DNA of 5,705 nucleotides from DAOTTW01 sp034437615. Its GTDB lineage: Bacteria > Chloroflexota > Anaerolineae > Aggregatilineales > Phototrophicaceae. The notes beneath the pieces were generated by a model. The model ran no database searches and had not been told where the DNA came from. It saw only the letters and a list, made by a program, of their open reading frames with translations. Position numbers and translations under genes: made by a program. This document shows, piece by piece, positions 1-5,705 of the stretch (positions within the stretch are counted from its first letter, which is position 1; every line of letters begins with the position of its first letter). The stretch is taken from contig DAOTTW010000243.1 in assembly GCA_034437615.1 (NCBI GenBank), positions 1 through 5,705 of the forward strand, given 5' to 3'.

Positions 1-1
1 G

Positions 2-430
2 AAGACGCTTTTGGGCAGCACAACGGCGATTGCCATCGCCACCGAAACTGTACAGGCGCTGAAGCACGACATCCGCGACGATCAGGTGACGCTCGTGGTT
101 TGTCCGCCGCACTTGATTGAGAAGTGGCAGCGCGAATTGCTCAGCATCAACCCGAATATGCATGTGGCCCATCTGCGGCGGCATGAAGAAGGTCGTCACT
201 CGACGGAATTCCAAGTGTGTCACGATACTCAACGGTATCGTACCATGATTGCTTGTAGGTGTAGTTACGTTTTCGCGTGTAATCTTGCCCGATGCGTCCG
301 CCGTCCGTGCGATGATAGTAGCGGTGGACGATACCTTCCCAGTTCAACCCTGGGAACTCGCGCAAAATCTCCCACTGTGGGCGTTGTTCGCGGATCATCT
401 GCACCATTTTGTCAGCTTCGGCTCGCGTGA
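2..430 (+). pseudogene. SNF2/DEAD-type helicase, N-terminal fragment interrupted by mobile element
   Basis: The gene begins before the window. The first visible codons read KTLLGSTTAIAIATE, which fits the GKT end of a Walker A motif followed by its helix. About 25 residues later comes VTLVVCPPHLIEKWQREL, the motif Ia region typical of SNF2-family ATPases, where a strand ends in CP and is followed by a W-x-R-E helix. The resemblance continues to about HVAHLRRHEE (base 190). After that the frame stays open to a TGA at 428-430, but the translation is antisense to the 3' end of the serine recombinase and has no helicase character. No Walker B (DExH) motif is present, so any product would be inactive. 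I infer that integration of the recombinase-bearing element split the gene between motifs Ia and II. The exact helicase subfamily cannot be named from some 60 residues. Confidence 0.62.
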
Positions 431-2165
431 GGGTATACTGCGTCCTGCCGGAGCGGAAGGCTGCTTCCGATGCTGTACCATCACGCCATTCGACAACGAG
501 TCGCCGCTGCACGGAACTCAGCTTATCGACAATGATGCGCTGTGCAAAACCCTCAAATAGCTCACGGCGTTGCGTGGAAGGCACATCAGCCCAGCGCTGA
601 ATGATGCGTTCGAGTGTGGGACGTGCTGCTAGCATCACCTTACGCTGACCCTGGCAGGCTCTGGCGTGTTCCAAGTCTTGGCGCAAACGACCAAGCTCGC
701 GATCATGTGCTTCAAAGCTGGCTTCGAGGTTCTTGACGATTTCAGGATTGGAGATAGCCTTCAGGTTGTCCAGAATAGTCTGCTTGGCGCGTTCGGTACT
801 GCGGATGTCGCGCTCAATGTGGCGCACATCACCTTGTTCGCCCTGTTGTGATGCCGCTAAAGCGCTCTGCCAAGTTTCATCGTCAATCGTCGTGGCTTGC
901 AGGCGTTCCAGCAGTAATTCATCAACAATCGGATCGAGGATTTTGGCGTGGATGCTCATGGCGCTACGGCGGCGTTGGTCGGTCAGGATGTAGGCGTAAT
1001 TGTTGTTATGCGACAGCCAGCAGGTGTGCAATCGGCGGAAGGGCACGTCTGCAATTGAATTCGAGTAGACGAGTCCGCTGTAGGTGGGTGCTTCGGCTTC
1101 GCGATCCTCAACACGGTGACGCACATAGACACGGTACGGGCTATAATCAGGATTCGGCTCGCCCAGGAAATCGACTTTAGAGAGCGCGTTGAAGGCCACC
1201 ATGAACAACTCATCGGGAATGATCGGCTCGTGGTTGTGCCATTGCTCAATCACGCCGCGATATGACCAGTGCCCGATGTAGGCGACATTGGTCAGCATGT
1301 ATTGAAAGCCTGAGTTCGACGGCATCAGACCGCCGCTGGGACTACGATATTTGATGGCGGCATCGGCTTTGAAGCCGTGCGGCACTTGCTCCAGATAATC
1401 GTCGGGGAAGTAGGGGCCATGCTGGCGGACGTGTTCCCAGGTGCGTGTCAGGTTGCGATTGAAGTCGCGAAACAACTTGAAGTAGGCCAGCACGATATCC
1501 GCGCAGGGTTGAAAGGGTGCATATTTGCGATGCTTGGGATTCTTGCTTCCATCAGCCAGTTTTTCGCGTAGGTCGACCATGTAGCCCATCGCCACACTGC
1601 GGCCCGTCCAGATGCCGCGCTGCTTCAGGTAATCCCGCGCTTTCATCAGCCGACCGTGAATGTGGTATTCGAGATAATCGGCTGCACGCTGTGCTTGATC
1701 GCGGAACATCTGCATATGGTAGCGGCCCTGCGTCGGGTGCGCGAAGTCATAGATGAAGGTCGGCGTCAGTACGAGTACGTTATTGCGTCGGCAAGCATCG
1801 ATGAAGATGTTGGTCTGAATCTGCGTCACATCACGGAAAAATCGATCTACATCCTGTGAGGCAACCAATCCGATGCTGTGGCCTTCGATCAATTCGACCA
1901 GATAGGACATGCCGGGACGTTCGGTGATGGTTTTCGTACCGCTGATCCCTGCGTCCATGTCGATCATGATGATCTGATCGCGCATCCAGCCCTGTTTGAG
2001 CAGGTGCTCGACCATATCGACCGTTTGTAGCGTCGTGTTGATGTTGCCGATCTGCCCTTCAGAGGATTGGCGATAGTAGACCGCCACAGGCCGATCCAGC
2101 GGCAGGGGCTGCGCCTTGTAGGGATCAATCGTCTCGGTTTGGCGTTTGCGATAGTGTTTTGGCAT
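147..2165 (-). CDS. Large serine recombinase (site-specific integrase family)
   Basis: Predicted 672-aa recombinase that cuts and rejoins att sites through a serine nucleophile. The N-terminal resolvase domain (about 26-165) has Y30-x-R32-x-S34 in VYYRQSSEGQ, with S34 as likely nucleophile. It also has DAGISGT at 71-77, RPG at 83-85 and DRFFR at 107-111, whose arginines match the family's active-site arginines. The Recombinase domain follows, with GIWTGRSVAMGY at 184-195 and a typical end around LTNVAYIGHW (291-300). A predicted coiled coil covers about 446-503 and a helix-turn-helix-like segment about 578-618. The zinc-ribbon position (about 360-395) has one cysteine (C382) instead of the usual four. 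I chose ATG at 2165 because it has a GAGAG-like ribosome site upstream; an in-frame TTG at 2180 would add five residues. The last 15 or so codons run antisense through helicase-like sequence, so the gene reaches across the element end. A terminator lies 17 bases upstream of the start. Confidence 0.93.
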   Translation of the reverse strand: MPKHYRKRQTETIDPYKAQPLPLDRPVAVYYRQSSEGQIGNINTTLQTVDMVEHLLKQGWMRDQIIMIDMDAGISGTKTITERPGMSYLVELIEGHSIGLVASQDVDRFFRDVTQIQTNIFIDACRRNNVLVLTPTFIYDFAHPTQGRYHMQMFRDQAQRAADYLEYHIHGRLMKARDYLKQRGIWTGRSVAMGYMVDLREKLADGSKNPKHRKYAPFQPCADIVLAYFKLFRDFNRNLTRTWEHVRQHGPYFPDDYLEQVPHGFKADAAIKYRSPSGGLMPSNSGFQYMLTNVAYIGHWSYRGVIEQWHNHEPIIPDELFMVAFNALSKVDFLGEPNPDYSPYRVYVRHRVEDREAEAPTYSGLVYSNSIADVPFRRLHTCWLSHNNNYAYILTDQRRRSAMSIHAKILDPIVDELLLERLQATTIDDETWQSALAASQQGEQGDVRHIERDIRSTERAKQTILDNLKAISNPEIVKNLEASFEAHDRELGRLRQDLEHARACQGQRKVMLAARPTLERIIQRWADVPSTQRRELFEGFAQRIIVDKLSSVQRRLVVEWRDGTASEAAFRSGRTQYTLTRAEADKMVQMIREQRPQWEILREFPGLNWEGIVHRYYHRTDGGRIGQDYTRKRNYTYKQSWYDTVEYRDTLGIPSSDDLLHAAADGPHAYSG
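180..210. other. Probable left attachment junction of the integrated element
   Basis: Helicase similarity on + fades at about base 190, while recombinase coding on - comes in from the right. Large serine integrase genes commonly lie right beside their att site, so the crossover is expected here. The region contains a short imperfect palindrome, CGTC-ACTC-GACG (194-205), a modest candidate for a core. The right junction is outside the window, so no core repeat can be compared and the exact dinucleotide is unknown. The placement is inference. Confidence 0.4.
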
Positions 2166-2182
2166 AGTTTGCGCTCTCAATC

Positions 2183-2224
2183 AAAAAACGCCCTGTCCGC
2201 GAGTGCTACGCAGAAGCAGGACGT
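2183..2224 (-). terminator. Intrinsic terminator / possible attenuator upstream of recombinase
   Basis: Read on the minus strand, ACGTCCTG (2224-2217) pairs with CAGGGCGT (2195-2188) over 8 bp with one G-T pair. Inside it TCTGCG (2214-2209) pairs with CGCGGA (2201-2196) around a 7-base loop, with only a 2-base bulge between the stems. A run of six T follows (2188-2183). This is a textbook Rho-independent terminator. It lies after the stop codon of the small upstream gene and just 17 bases before the recombinase ATG, leaving no room for a separate promoter between. Transcripts entering the recombinase must either read through it or start within or before it, which suggests attenuation or insulation of the recombinase. 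Confidence 0.8.
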
Positions 2225-2229
2225 TTGCT

Positions 2230-2436
2230 TTACAATACGTCGCATCCCTGCGCGGTGTTAGTGTCACTCGCGGGGTCTGACGGGTCGGTGAGTGTCTGCT
2301 CAGCGGCCTGTCGTTCACTAAGATCGGTCGAATTGACTTCAGTGTACTCGCTTTCGGGCAGGTCTGCAACAATCCGCAGCAGCGTTTGCGCAATTTGCCG
2401 CAGATTGATGCTTGTGGGTGGCGTTTGTTCGCTCAT
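2230..2436 (-). CDS. Small acidic hypothetical protein upstream of recombinase
   Basis: 68-aa protein that I do not recognise. Residues from about 10 to 26 (NLRQIAQTLLRIVADLP) look like an amphipathic helix. The rest is rich in D, E, S, T and P with no hydrophobic core, so the C-terminal half is probably disordered. It has no signal peptide or membrane segment. The ATG at 2436 has a weak GGGA-like ribosome site upstream. The gene is on the same strand as the recombinase, 64 bases upstream of it, with the strong terminator in between. Its position invites a role in controlling or assisting the recombinase (for example as a directionality factor), but nothing in the sequence shows this. It could be a chance open frame, though the location between a divergent intergenic region and a terminator supports a real gene. 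Confidence 0.5.
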   Translation of the reverse strand: MSEQTPPTSINLRQIAQTLLRIVADLPESEYTEVNSTDLSERQAAEQTLTDPSDPASDTNTAQGCDVL

Positions 2437-2523
2437 GCTGAATTCCCGTCTTACTGGTGTTACCGTTTGAGATCAGCTTAACGAAGTTGGGCCACATGTT
2501 ACTGAAATACCGCGTTGTGTTGT

Positions 2524-2552
2524 TGGCAGTTTTCGTGATCCCCGCTGCAATC
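2524..2552 (+). promoter_or_regulatory. Candidate sigma-70 promoter for the protease cassette
   Basis: TTGGCA (2524-2529) and TGCAAT (2547-2552) are separated by 17 bases and lie about 60 bases before the first gene of the cassette. The -35 is good (5 of 6) and the -10 modest (4 of 6). It sits in the 177-bp divergent region 2437-2613, where I see no other gene that I can support. Prediction from consensus only. Confidence 0.3.
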
Positions 2553-2613
2553 TTTCAGATGGCATCGGCAGCGTGTATCATCGTTGCAAACGAGTACAAA
2601 GGAGCGTTTAGCG

Positions 2614-2826
2614 ATGATTTCCAACGAACTCCTACAGACATTGCATAATCTGAACCGTGCTGACAAGTTACGTGTGTTGCAATTGCTGGTGAGCGATTTG
2701 GCGGCAGAGGAGCAAGCATACCTCACACCCGGCATGAGCTATGACGTCTGGTCGCCTTATGATGCACCTGGGGCCGCTGAAACACTGATGCAGATGCTCG
2801 AACAAGACAAGGCGCGGAATGGCTGA
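2614..2826 (+). CDS. Small helical protein, partner of downstream aspartic protease (antitoxin-like)
   Basis: 70-aa soluble protein. Residues 1-33 form a likely two-helix segment with a leucine pattern (NELLQTLHNLNRADKLRVLQ and following), similar in style to short antitoxin or adaptor N-termini. A linker LTPGMSYDVWSPYDAPGAAE (37-56) follows, then a final helix LMQMLEQDK. The ATG at 2614 is chosen because AAAGGAG ends 9 bases before it; an upstream TTG at 2584 lacks such a site. The stop overlaps the start of the protease gene by 8 bases, so the two are almost certainly co-translated. From memory, small proteins with a similar D-V-W-[ST]-P-[YF]-[DN]-A stretch accompany retropepsin-like genes in cyanobacteria and Chloroflexota. 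The function is unknown; inhibitor, substrate or recruiter of the protease are all possible. Confidence 0.78.
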   Translation: MISNELLQTLHNLNRADKLRVLQLLVSDLAAEEQAYLTPGMSYDVWSPYDAPGAAETLMQMLEQDKARNG

Positions 2827-3238
2827 TCGGCGTGAGTTTCCGTATGTGACCGTGCGTAATGCACGTGGTGAAGCCGGCCTGCGACCGATGTTACCGATTA
2901 AGCTGCGCTACGGCGATAATGAACGTGACGAGATAGGTCTGCTGGATACGGGTGCCGATGTGAATGTACTGCCGTATCGCCTGGGTCTCGCACTGGGAGC
3001 CATATGGGACGACCAGCAGACCGCAGTTGTCTTGTCAGGCAATCTGGCCAACTACGAGGCGCGAGGCATTTTATTGGAGGGTGTCGTCGCCGATTTTCCG
3101 GTGGTCCAGCTGGCGTTTGCCTGGACACGCTCTGAAGACGTGCCGCTGTTGTTGGGTCAGGTGAATTTCTTCACGGCCTTCGATGTCTGCTTTTTACGTG
3201 CACGTGGCGTTTTTGAGGTTGGCATCGCAGCCACATGA
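2819..3238 (+). CDS. Retropepsin-like (clan AA) aspartic protease
   Basis: 139-aa single-domain protein of the pepsin/retropepsin fold. The active-site signature is LLDTGADVNVLP (41-52), with D43 as the catalytic aspartate in D-T-G-A. The second hallmark, a hydrophobic stretch followed by glycine, is PLLLGQVNFF (109-118), the counterpart of the ILGxDFL-type motif in bacterial relatives. The length matches single-lobe enzymes, which need to dimerise to build a two-aspartate active site. There is no signal peptide, so it should act in the cytoplasm. The start codon overlaps the end of the preceding gene by 8 bases and has a CAAGG-like ribosome site, indicating translational coupling. A strong hairpin follows the stop. 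The substrate is unknown. Cytoplasmic stand-alone retropepsins in bacteria are poorly characterised, and a regulated protease or toxin role is an inference from the operon layout. Confidence 0.86.
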   Translation: MADRREFPYVTVRNARGEAGLRPMLPIKLRYGDNERDEIGLLDTGADVNVLPYRLGLALGAIWDDQQTAVVLSGNLANYEARGILLEGVVADFPVVQLAFAWTRSEDVPLLLGQVNFFTAFDVCFLRARGVFEVGIAAT

Positions 3239-3246
3239 GGCAAAGA

Positions 3247-3284
3247 GGGGCTGGCACGTGCAGGTTCGCACGCTCACCAGCCCC
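3247..3284. terminator. Hairpin between convergent genes, likely bidirectional terminator
   Basis: GGGGCTGG (3247-3254) pairs perfectly with CCAGCCCC (3277-3284). Inside, CGTGC (3257-3261) pairs with GCACG (3268-3272) around a 6-base loop. It lies between the protease stop (3238) and the stop of the convergent sigma-like gene (3295). On the minus strand CTCTTTG follows the stem; on the plus strand there is no T run, so termination is better supported for the minus transcript. Confidence 0.55.
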
Positions 3285-3294
3285 AAGTCGCGGC

Positions 3295-4236
3295 TTAGTA
3301 AGCCGGATTATAGATGCGGTAACGGCTCGTCATTAACTGCGCTTTGTGGCGCACGTAGCCGCGATTGTGAAAGCTCGTCCAGCGCCAGATGTGCTTGCTC
3401 TGCAAGCTAGTTATAATGTCGTAGAGTGCAGTCAGACTATTCAGGTCGTCTGCCTCGGCAAACTCAGATGCTAGCTGATGCAAAGGCTGCGGATTGTGCG
3501 CTATAGCATCCTCCAGCTTGCCCGGATTCCAGTCCTCTAAGATGCCGGATTCTTGGATGAATTTACGGATGGCCTTCTTCGCTCGCTGAAAGCGAATCCA
3601 GGGCCGCCCGGTGATTTCCTGTAGCTCCTTCGGCTGGATGCCAGCTCGCATCGCTTGTAGCATCAACTCAGCCTCTGCCAGTGAGAAGTGGTTGCGGTTT
3701 CTGGGTTCTTCCAGATGCAGCAGAACTTGGTGATCCACTTCAGCCATGTCGATGTAAGCATCAACAACGTGTTCAAAACCCGCGTGCGGATCACCGGGGC
3801 GACGGTTGCCGCGATACAGGTTCAGGTATTCCTCGGCATCCAACACGTCAACACCGCTTGCACACAATGTTGGGCTGAGCAATTCCTCGTAGGTACGCGC
3901 GTGGCGCTGCTTGCGCTGCTCCTTTGAGGCGAAATTAGAGGCTCTGTTAGCAACGAAACTGCAAATCCAATTCCAGGGCTTGCCTTCAAACAGGAGGGGG
4001 TTCTCGCGCAATAGTTCCCAAGTGCGGATGTAACCATCCTGCATGACTTCGGCATAGAACGCCTTTGATTCACCGGGTAGACGGGTCATCAGACGGCGAT
4101 GTGCCAGGCTGTACGTCTCATCCATGATCTCATTAAAGGTGACGTACCGTGTGCAATAATCGTGCGAGATGGGGAACTTGCGCTGATCGGCGGAGACTTG
4201 CTCGGTGGTAGCAAAGAGCCGGATGCGGCTACGCAT
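3295..4236 (-). CDS. Sigma-70-like (ECF-type) DNA-binding protein
   Basis: About 313 aa from ATG 4236. Residues 61-114 resemble sigma-70 region 2: AEVMQDGYIRTWELLREN, then KPWNWICSFVANRASNF and the basic string KEQRKQR, matching the usual D-x-Y-x-R-x-W ... W-L-x-x-I-A-R-N ... R-R pattern. Residues 186-227 resemble region 4: a helix-turn-helix around GIQPKELQEITGRPWIRFQR and then a basic helix. The two are joined by a longer linker than in typical ECF factors, and about 85 residues without an assignable domain follow. An open frame extends to an ATG at 4329, but that stretch is AT-rich and overlaps the signal-peptide codons of the divergent gene; ATG 4125 is also possible. None of these starts has a clear ribosome site. 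It may direct transcription of element genes or be a degenerate regulator. No anti-sigma factor is seen nearby. Confidence 0.65.
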   Translation of the reverse strand: MRSRIRLFATTEQVSADQRKFPISHDYCTRYVTFNEIMDETYSLAHRRLMTRLPGESKAFYAEVMQDGYIRTWELLRENPLLFEGKPWNWICSFVANRASNFASKEQRKQRHARTYEELLSPTLCASGVDVLDAEEYLNLYRGNRRPGDPHAGFEHVVDAYIDMAEVDHQVLLHLEEPRNRNHFSLAEAELMLQAMRAGIQPKELQEITGRPWIRFQRAKKAIRKFIQESGILEDWNPGKLEDAIAHNPQPLHQLASEFAEADDLNSLTALYDIITSLQSKHIWRWTSFHNRGYVRHKAQLMTSRYRIYNPAY

Positions 4237-4288
4237 CGCGAGACGGGCGCTATTCACTGCGGTTTTTTGGGTCAACATGATTTGCAAT

Positions 4289-5611
4289 ATGAGGACACAA
4301 ATCAATTCTCGTGCATTGCTCATATACATTATAATTCTGATTGGCTCTTCAACGCTTGTCGCTCAAAATCGAGATGAGGCCATGCTTGTTTCTATGAGTC
4401 ATAATAGCAACCGTGATATCTATCTGTACCAACCTTAAACGGGCCAGCAAACCCGCTTAACGACACATCCAGGTGATGATCGGTCGCCATCATGGTCTCC
4501 AGATCGGCAACGCATTTTGTTCACATCGAACCGAGATGACGATTTCGGCATCTACACGATGAACGCTGATGGCAGTGACGTGCGTGCTGTACGAGTTGAC
4601 GGGAACTATCATGAGGCACCGCAGTGGACACCCGATGGTCGCCGTATTGTCTTTACGGCCAATCAGTACGGGCATCTAGACCTATTTGTCATGGATGCGG
4701 ATGGGCGTAATGTACAGCGACTCACAGATCATCCGTCCGATGATATGCACCCAACCATGTCACCGGATGGCGTGGAAATCGCTTTCATTTCCGACCGAGA
4801 TGGTCCACCAAGCCTTTACATTTTGGATTTACAACCCCTCCGTGAGCGCCGCATCCTATACAACGAAGATAGCGAATATGCTTCACCAGCCTATTCACCG
4901 GATGGTGCAGCGTTAGCAATAGTAACCACCGATTACTTCAGCGAAAGTAGTTTGAGTAGCGTGACTGTCATCCCACGCCGTGATCCTGAAGCCATGCGCG
5001 ACCTGACGACCATAACGGATATATTTCTGTCAAACCTATCTTGGTCACCAGAAGGCGATGCAGTAGCATATCTCGCTTATGATGCTTGGAATACAGGCCA
5101 ACGGAGTATTTATGTAGTCGGCAGGGAGAACGGCAGTTTACAGAGATTGACCAATACGGACGAAAACGTAGATAGCTTCAACTGGTCAGTACCAGGCACA
5201 ACAAATGTACTAACAAACAGCCAATCTCGGTTGAGTGATATAGCCGAATCACCTACAAGCACATCGGATGGGCCTGAACGTGTTATCTCCGGCTATTTAC
5301 CTTATGGTGATCGATTGTTCCACACTTTTAGTGCTAATGCCGGTGATGTTGTGACGGTTTCCCTAGAAGGTGAATTTGACACATTTCTTGAATTACATCA
5401 GGTTGACCGCCCTGAGTTGCGTGTTGACGATGATGGTGGCGAGGGTTTGAATAGCTGAATAGGGAATTTCATTCTGCCGCAGACAAGTAGTTATCGGATC
5501 GTGATCCGTGCCTACGCAGATCAGGGAACTGGTGATTTTACGATGTCTCTATGGCGCCGGACGGGGTCCAGGGCGATTGACAAAAGTATCACTCGCAGGG
5601 CTTACGCATGA
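4289..5611 (+). pseudogene. Exported TolB-like beta-propeller protein with PPC domain, broken by two in-frame stops
   Basis: The full frame would encode 440 codons. It starts with a signal peptide: MRTQINSR, a hydrophobic core (ALLIYIIILIG) and a likely cut near LVAQ. An ATG at 4277 is an alternative start. Propeller repeats of the PD40/TolB type follow, marked by SWSPDR, QWTPDG, TMSPDG, AYSPDG, SWSPEG and NWSVPG, with partners such as IYTMNADGSDVR and LFVMDADGRNVQRLT. Residues from about 325 form a bacterial pre-peptidase C-terminal (PPC) domain: RLFHTFSANAGDVVTVSL, then DDDGGEGLNS and, after a stop, RIVIRAYADQGTGDFTMSL. TAA at codon 50 (4436-4438) cuts inside the first blade; the reading resumes in frame at once with TGQQTRLTTHPGDDRSPSW. 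TGA at codon 390 (5456-5458) falls where PPC domains often have R in LNSRI, fitting CGA to TGA. An internal TTG at 4517 could start a fragment, but without a signal peptide. The region looks more AT-rich than its neighbours. Confidence 0.85.
5596..5608 (+). repeat. Possible terminal inverted repeat of an insertion sequence
   Basis: CAGGGCTTACGCA resembles, from memory, the ends of ISAs1-type and related insertion sequences (CAGGRCTTACGCA). It lies right after the end of the PPC domain similarity and 58 bases before a new + strand start codon, the usual spacing for an IS left end. The matching right end is outside the window, so this is unconfirmed. If it is real, the last codons and stop of the pseudogene come from the IS. 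Confidence 0.38.
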
Positions 5612-5665
5612 GACAGAGTTGAGATAAGCTTGAGGGGATATGTTGGTAGCATTCGAGGTATCATG

Positions 5666-5705
5666 ATGAGCGACAGCAGCTTACACAAGCACTTTGCCGA
5701 TTTGC
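5666..5705 (+). CDS. Start of a downstream gene, possibly an ISAs1-type transposase (partial)
   Basis: Only 13 codons are visible: MSDSSLHKHFADL. A CGAGGT ribosome site (5654-5659) stands 6 bases before ATG 5666; ATG 5663 is directly adjacent and in frame. The HFADL string is like the start of the HFxxLPDPR block near the N-terminus of ISAs1-family transposases, and the putative IS end upstream agrees. With so few residues this identity is a guess. Confidence 0.4.
   Translation, partial: MSDSSLHKHFADL

Noticed and set aside
983..1249. 88-codon minus-strand open frame within the recombinase
   Set aside because: It is a shifted-frame shadow of the recombinase with low-complexity S/T/R-rich translation and no recognisable domain.
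2181..2393. 70-codon minus-strand frame overlapping the 68-aa gene
   Set aside because: It runs through the terminator hairpin and ends in its T run; the translation is rich in R, C and T. The 2230-2436 frame, ending before the terminator, is the better gene.
4330..4335. TATAAT as a -10 promoter element on the plus strand
   Set aside because: It lies inside the signal-peptide codons of the + gene and no acceptable -35 stands 16-18 bases upstream. On the minus strand the nearest TTGAAG is only 13 bases away.
4517..5458. A complete 313-aa standalone propeller protein starting at TTG 4517
   Set aside because: It would begin mid-blade without a signal peptide and end mid-PPC domain, while the missing parts are encoded in the same frame on either side. 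A broken longer gene explains this better.
1..5705. CRISPR array, tRNA or rRNA genes
   Set aside because: No regularly spaced repeats and no cloverleaf or rRNA-like segments were recognised on either strand by eye.

Overview
This window looks like part of an integrated mobile element in a free-living bacterium. The mix of a large serine recombinase, a small retropepsin-like protease cassette, a divergent sigma-factor-like protein and a TolB/PPC-type exported protein suggests Chloroflexota (possibly Anaerolineae-like). That assignment rests on general family knowledge only and is tentative.

Layout, left to right. (1) Bases 2 to about 190 on + hold an N-terminal piece of a SNF2/DEAD-type helicase: the end of Walker A, then a CPPHLIEKWQREL block. 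Its frame then runs into unrelated sequence and stops at 428-430. (2) A large serine recombinase (147-2165, -) starts inside this broken gene, and its last codons overlap helicase-like sequence, so the left attachment junction of the element probably lies near 180-210. (3) A strong intrinsic terminator (2183-2224, -) sits directly in front of the recombinase start codon. Upstream of it is a small unknown protein gene (2230-2436, -). (4) After a 177-bp divergent intergenic region comes a translationally coupled two-gene cassette on +: a 70-aa helical protein and a 139-aa single-domain aspartic protease with a DTGAD active site. The arrangement resembles a toxin-antitoxin operon, but its function is unproven. 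(5) A hairpin at 3247-3284 separates this cassette from a convergent sigma-70-like protein gene (3295-4236, -). (6) Divergent from that gene is a + strand gene for an exported TolB-like beta-propeller protein with a C-terminal pre-peptidase (PPC) domain (4289-5611). It is broken by two in-frame stop codons, TAA at 4436-4438 and TGA at 5456-5458, with clear homologous reading on both sides of each. (7) The window ends with the first codons of another + gene (5666 onward). A sequence resembling the terminal repeat of an insertion sequence begins at 5596, so an IS may abut or truncate the end of the pseudogene.

How the parts fit: the recombinase probably moved the element into the helicase gene. 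The protease cassette, the sigma-like regulator and the TolB/PPC gene look like cargo or later passengers. The other half of the helicase and the right attachment site are not in the window, so the size of the element and which genes belong to it cannot be settled here.
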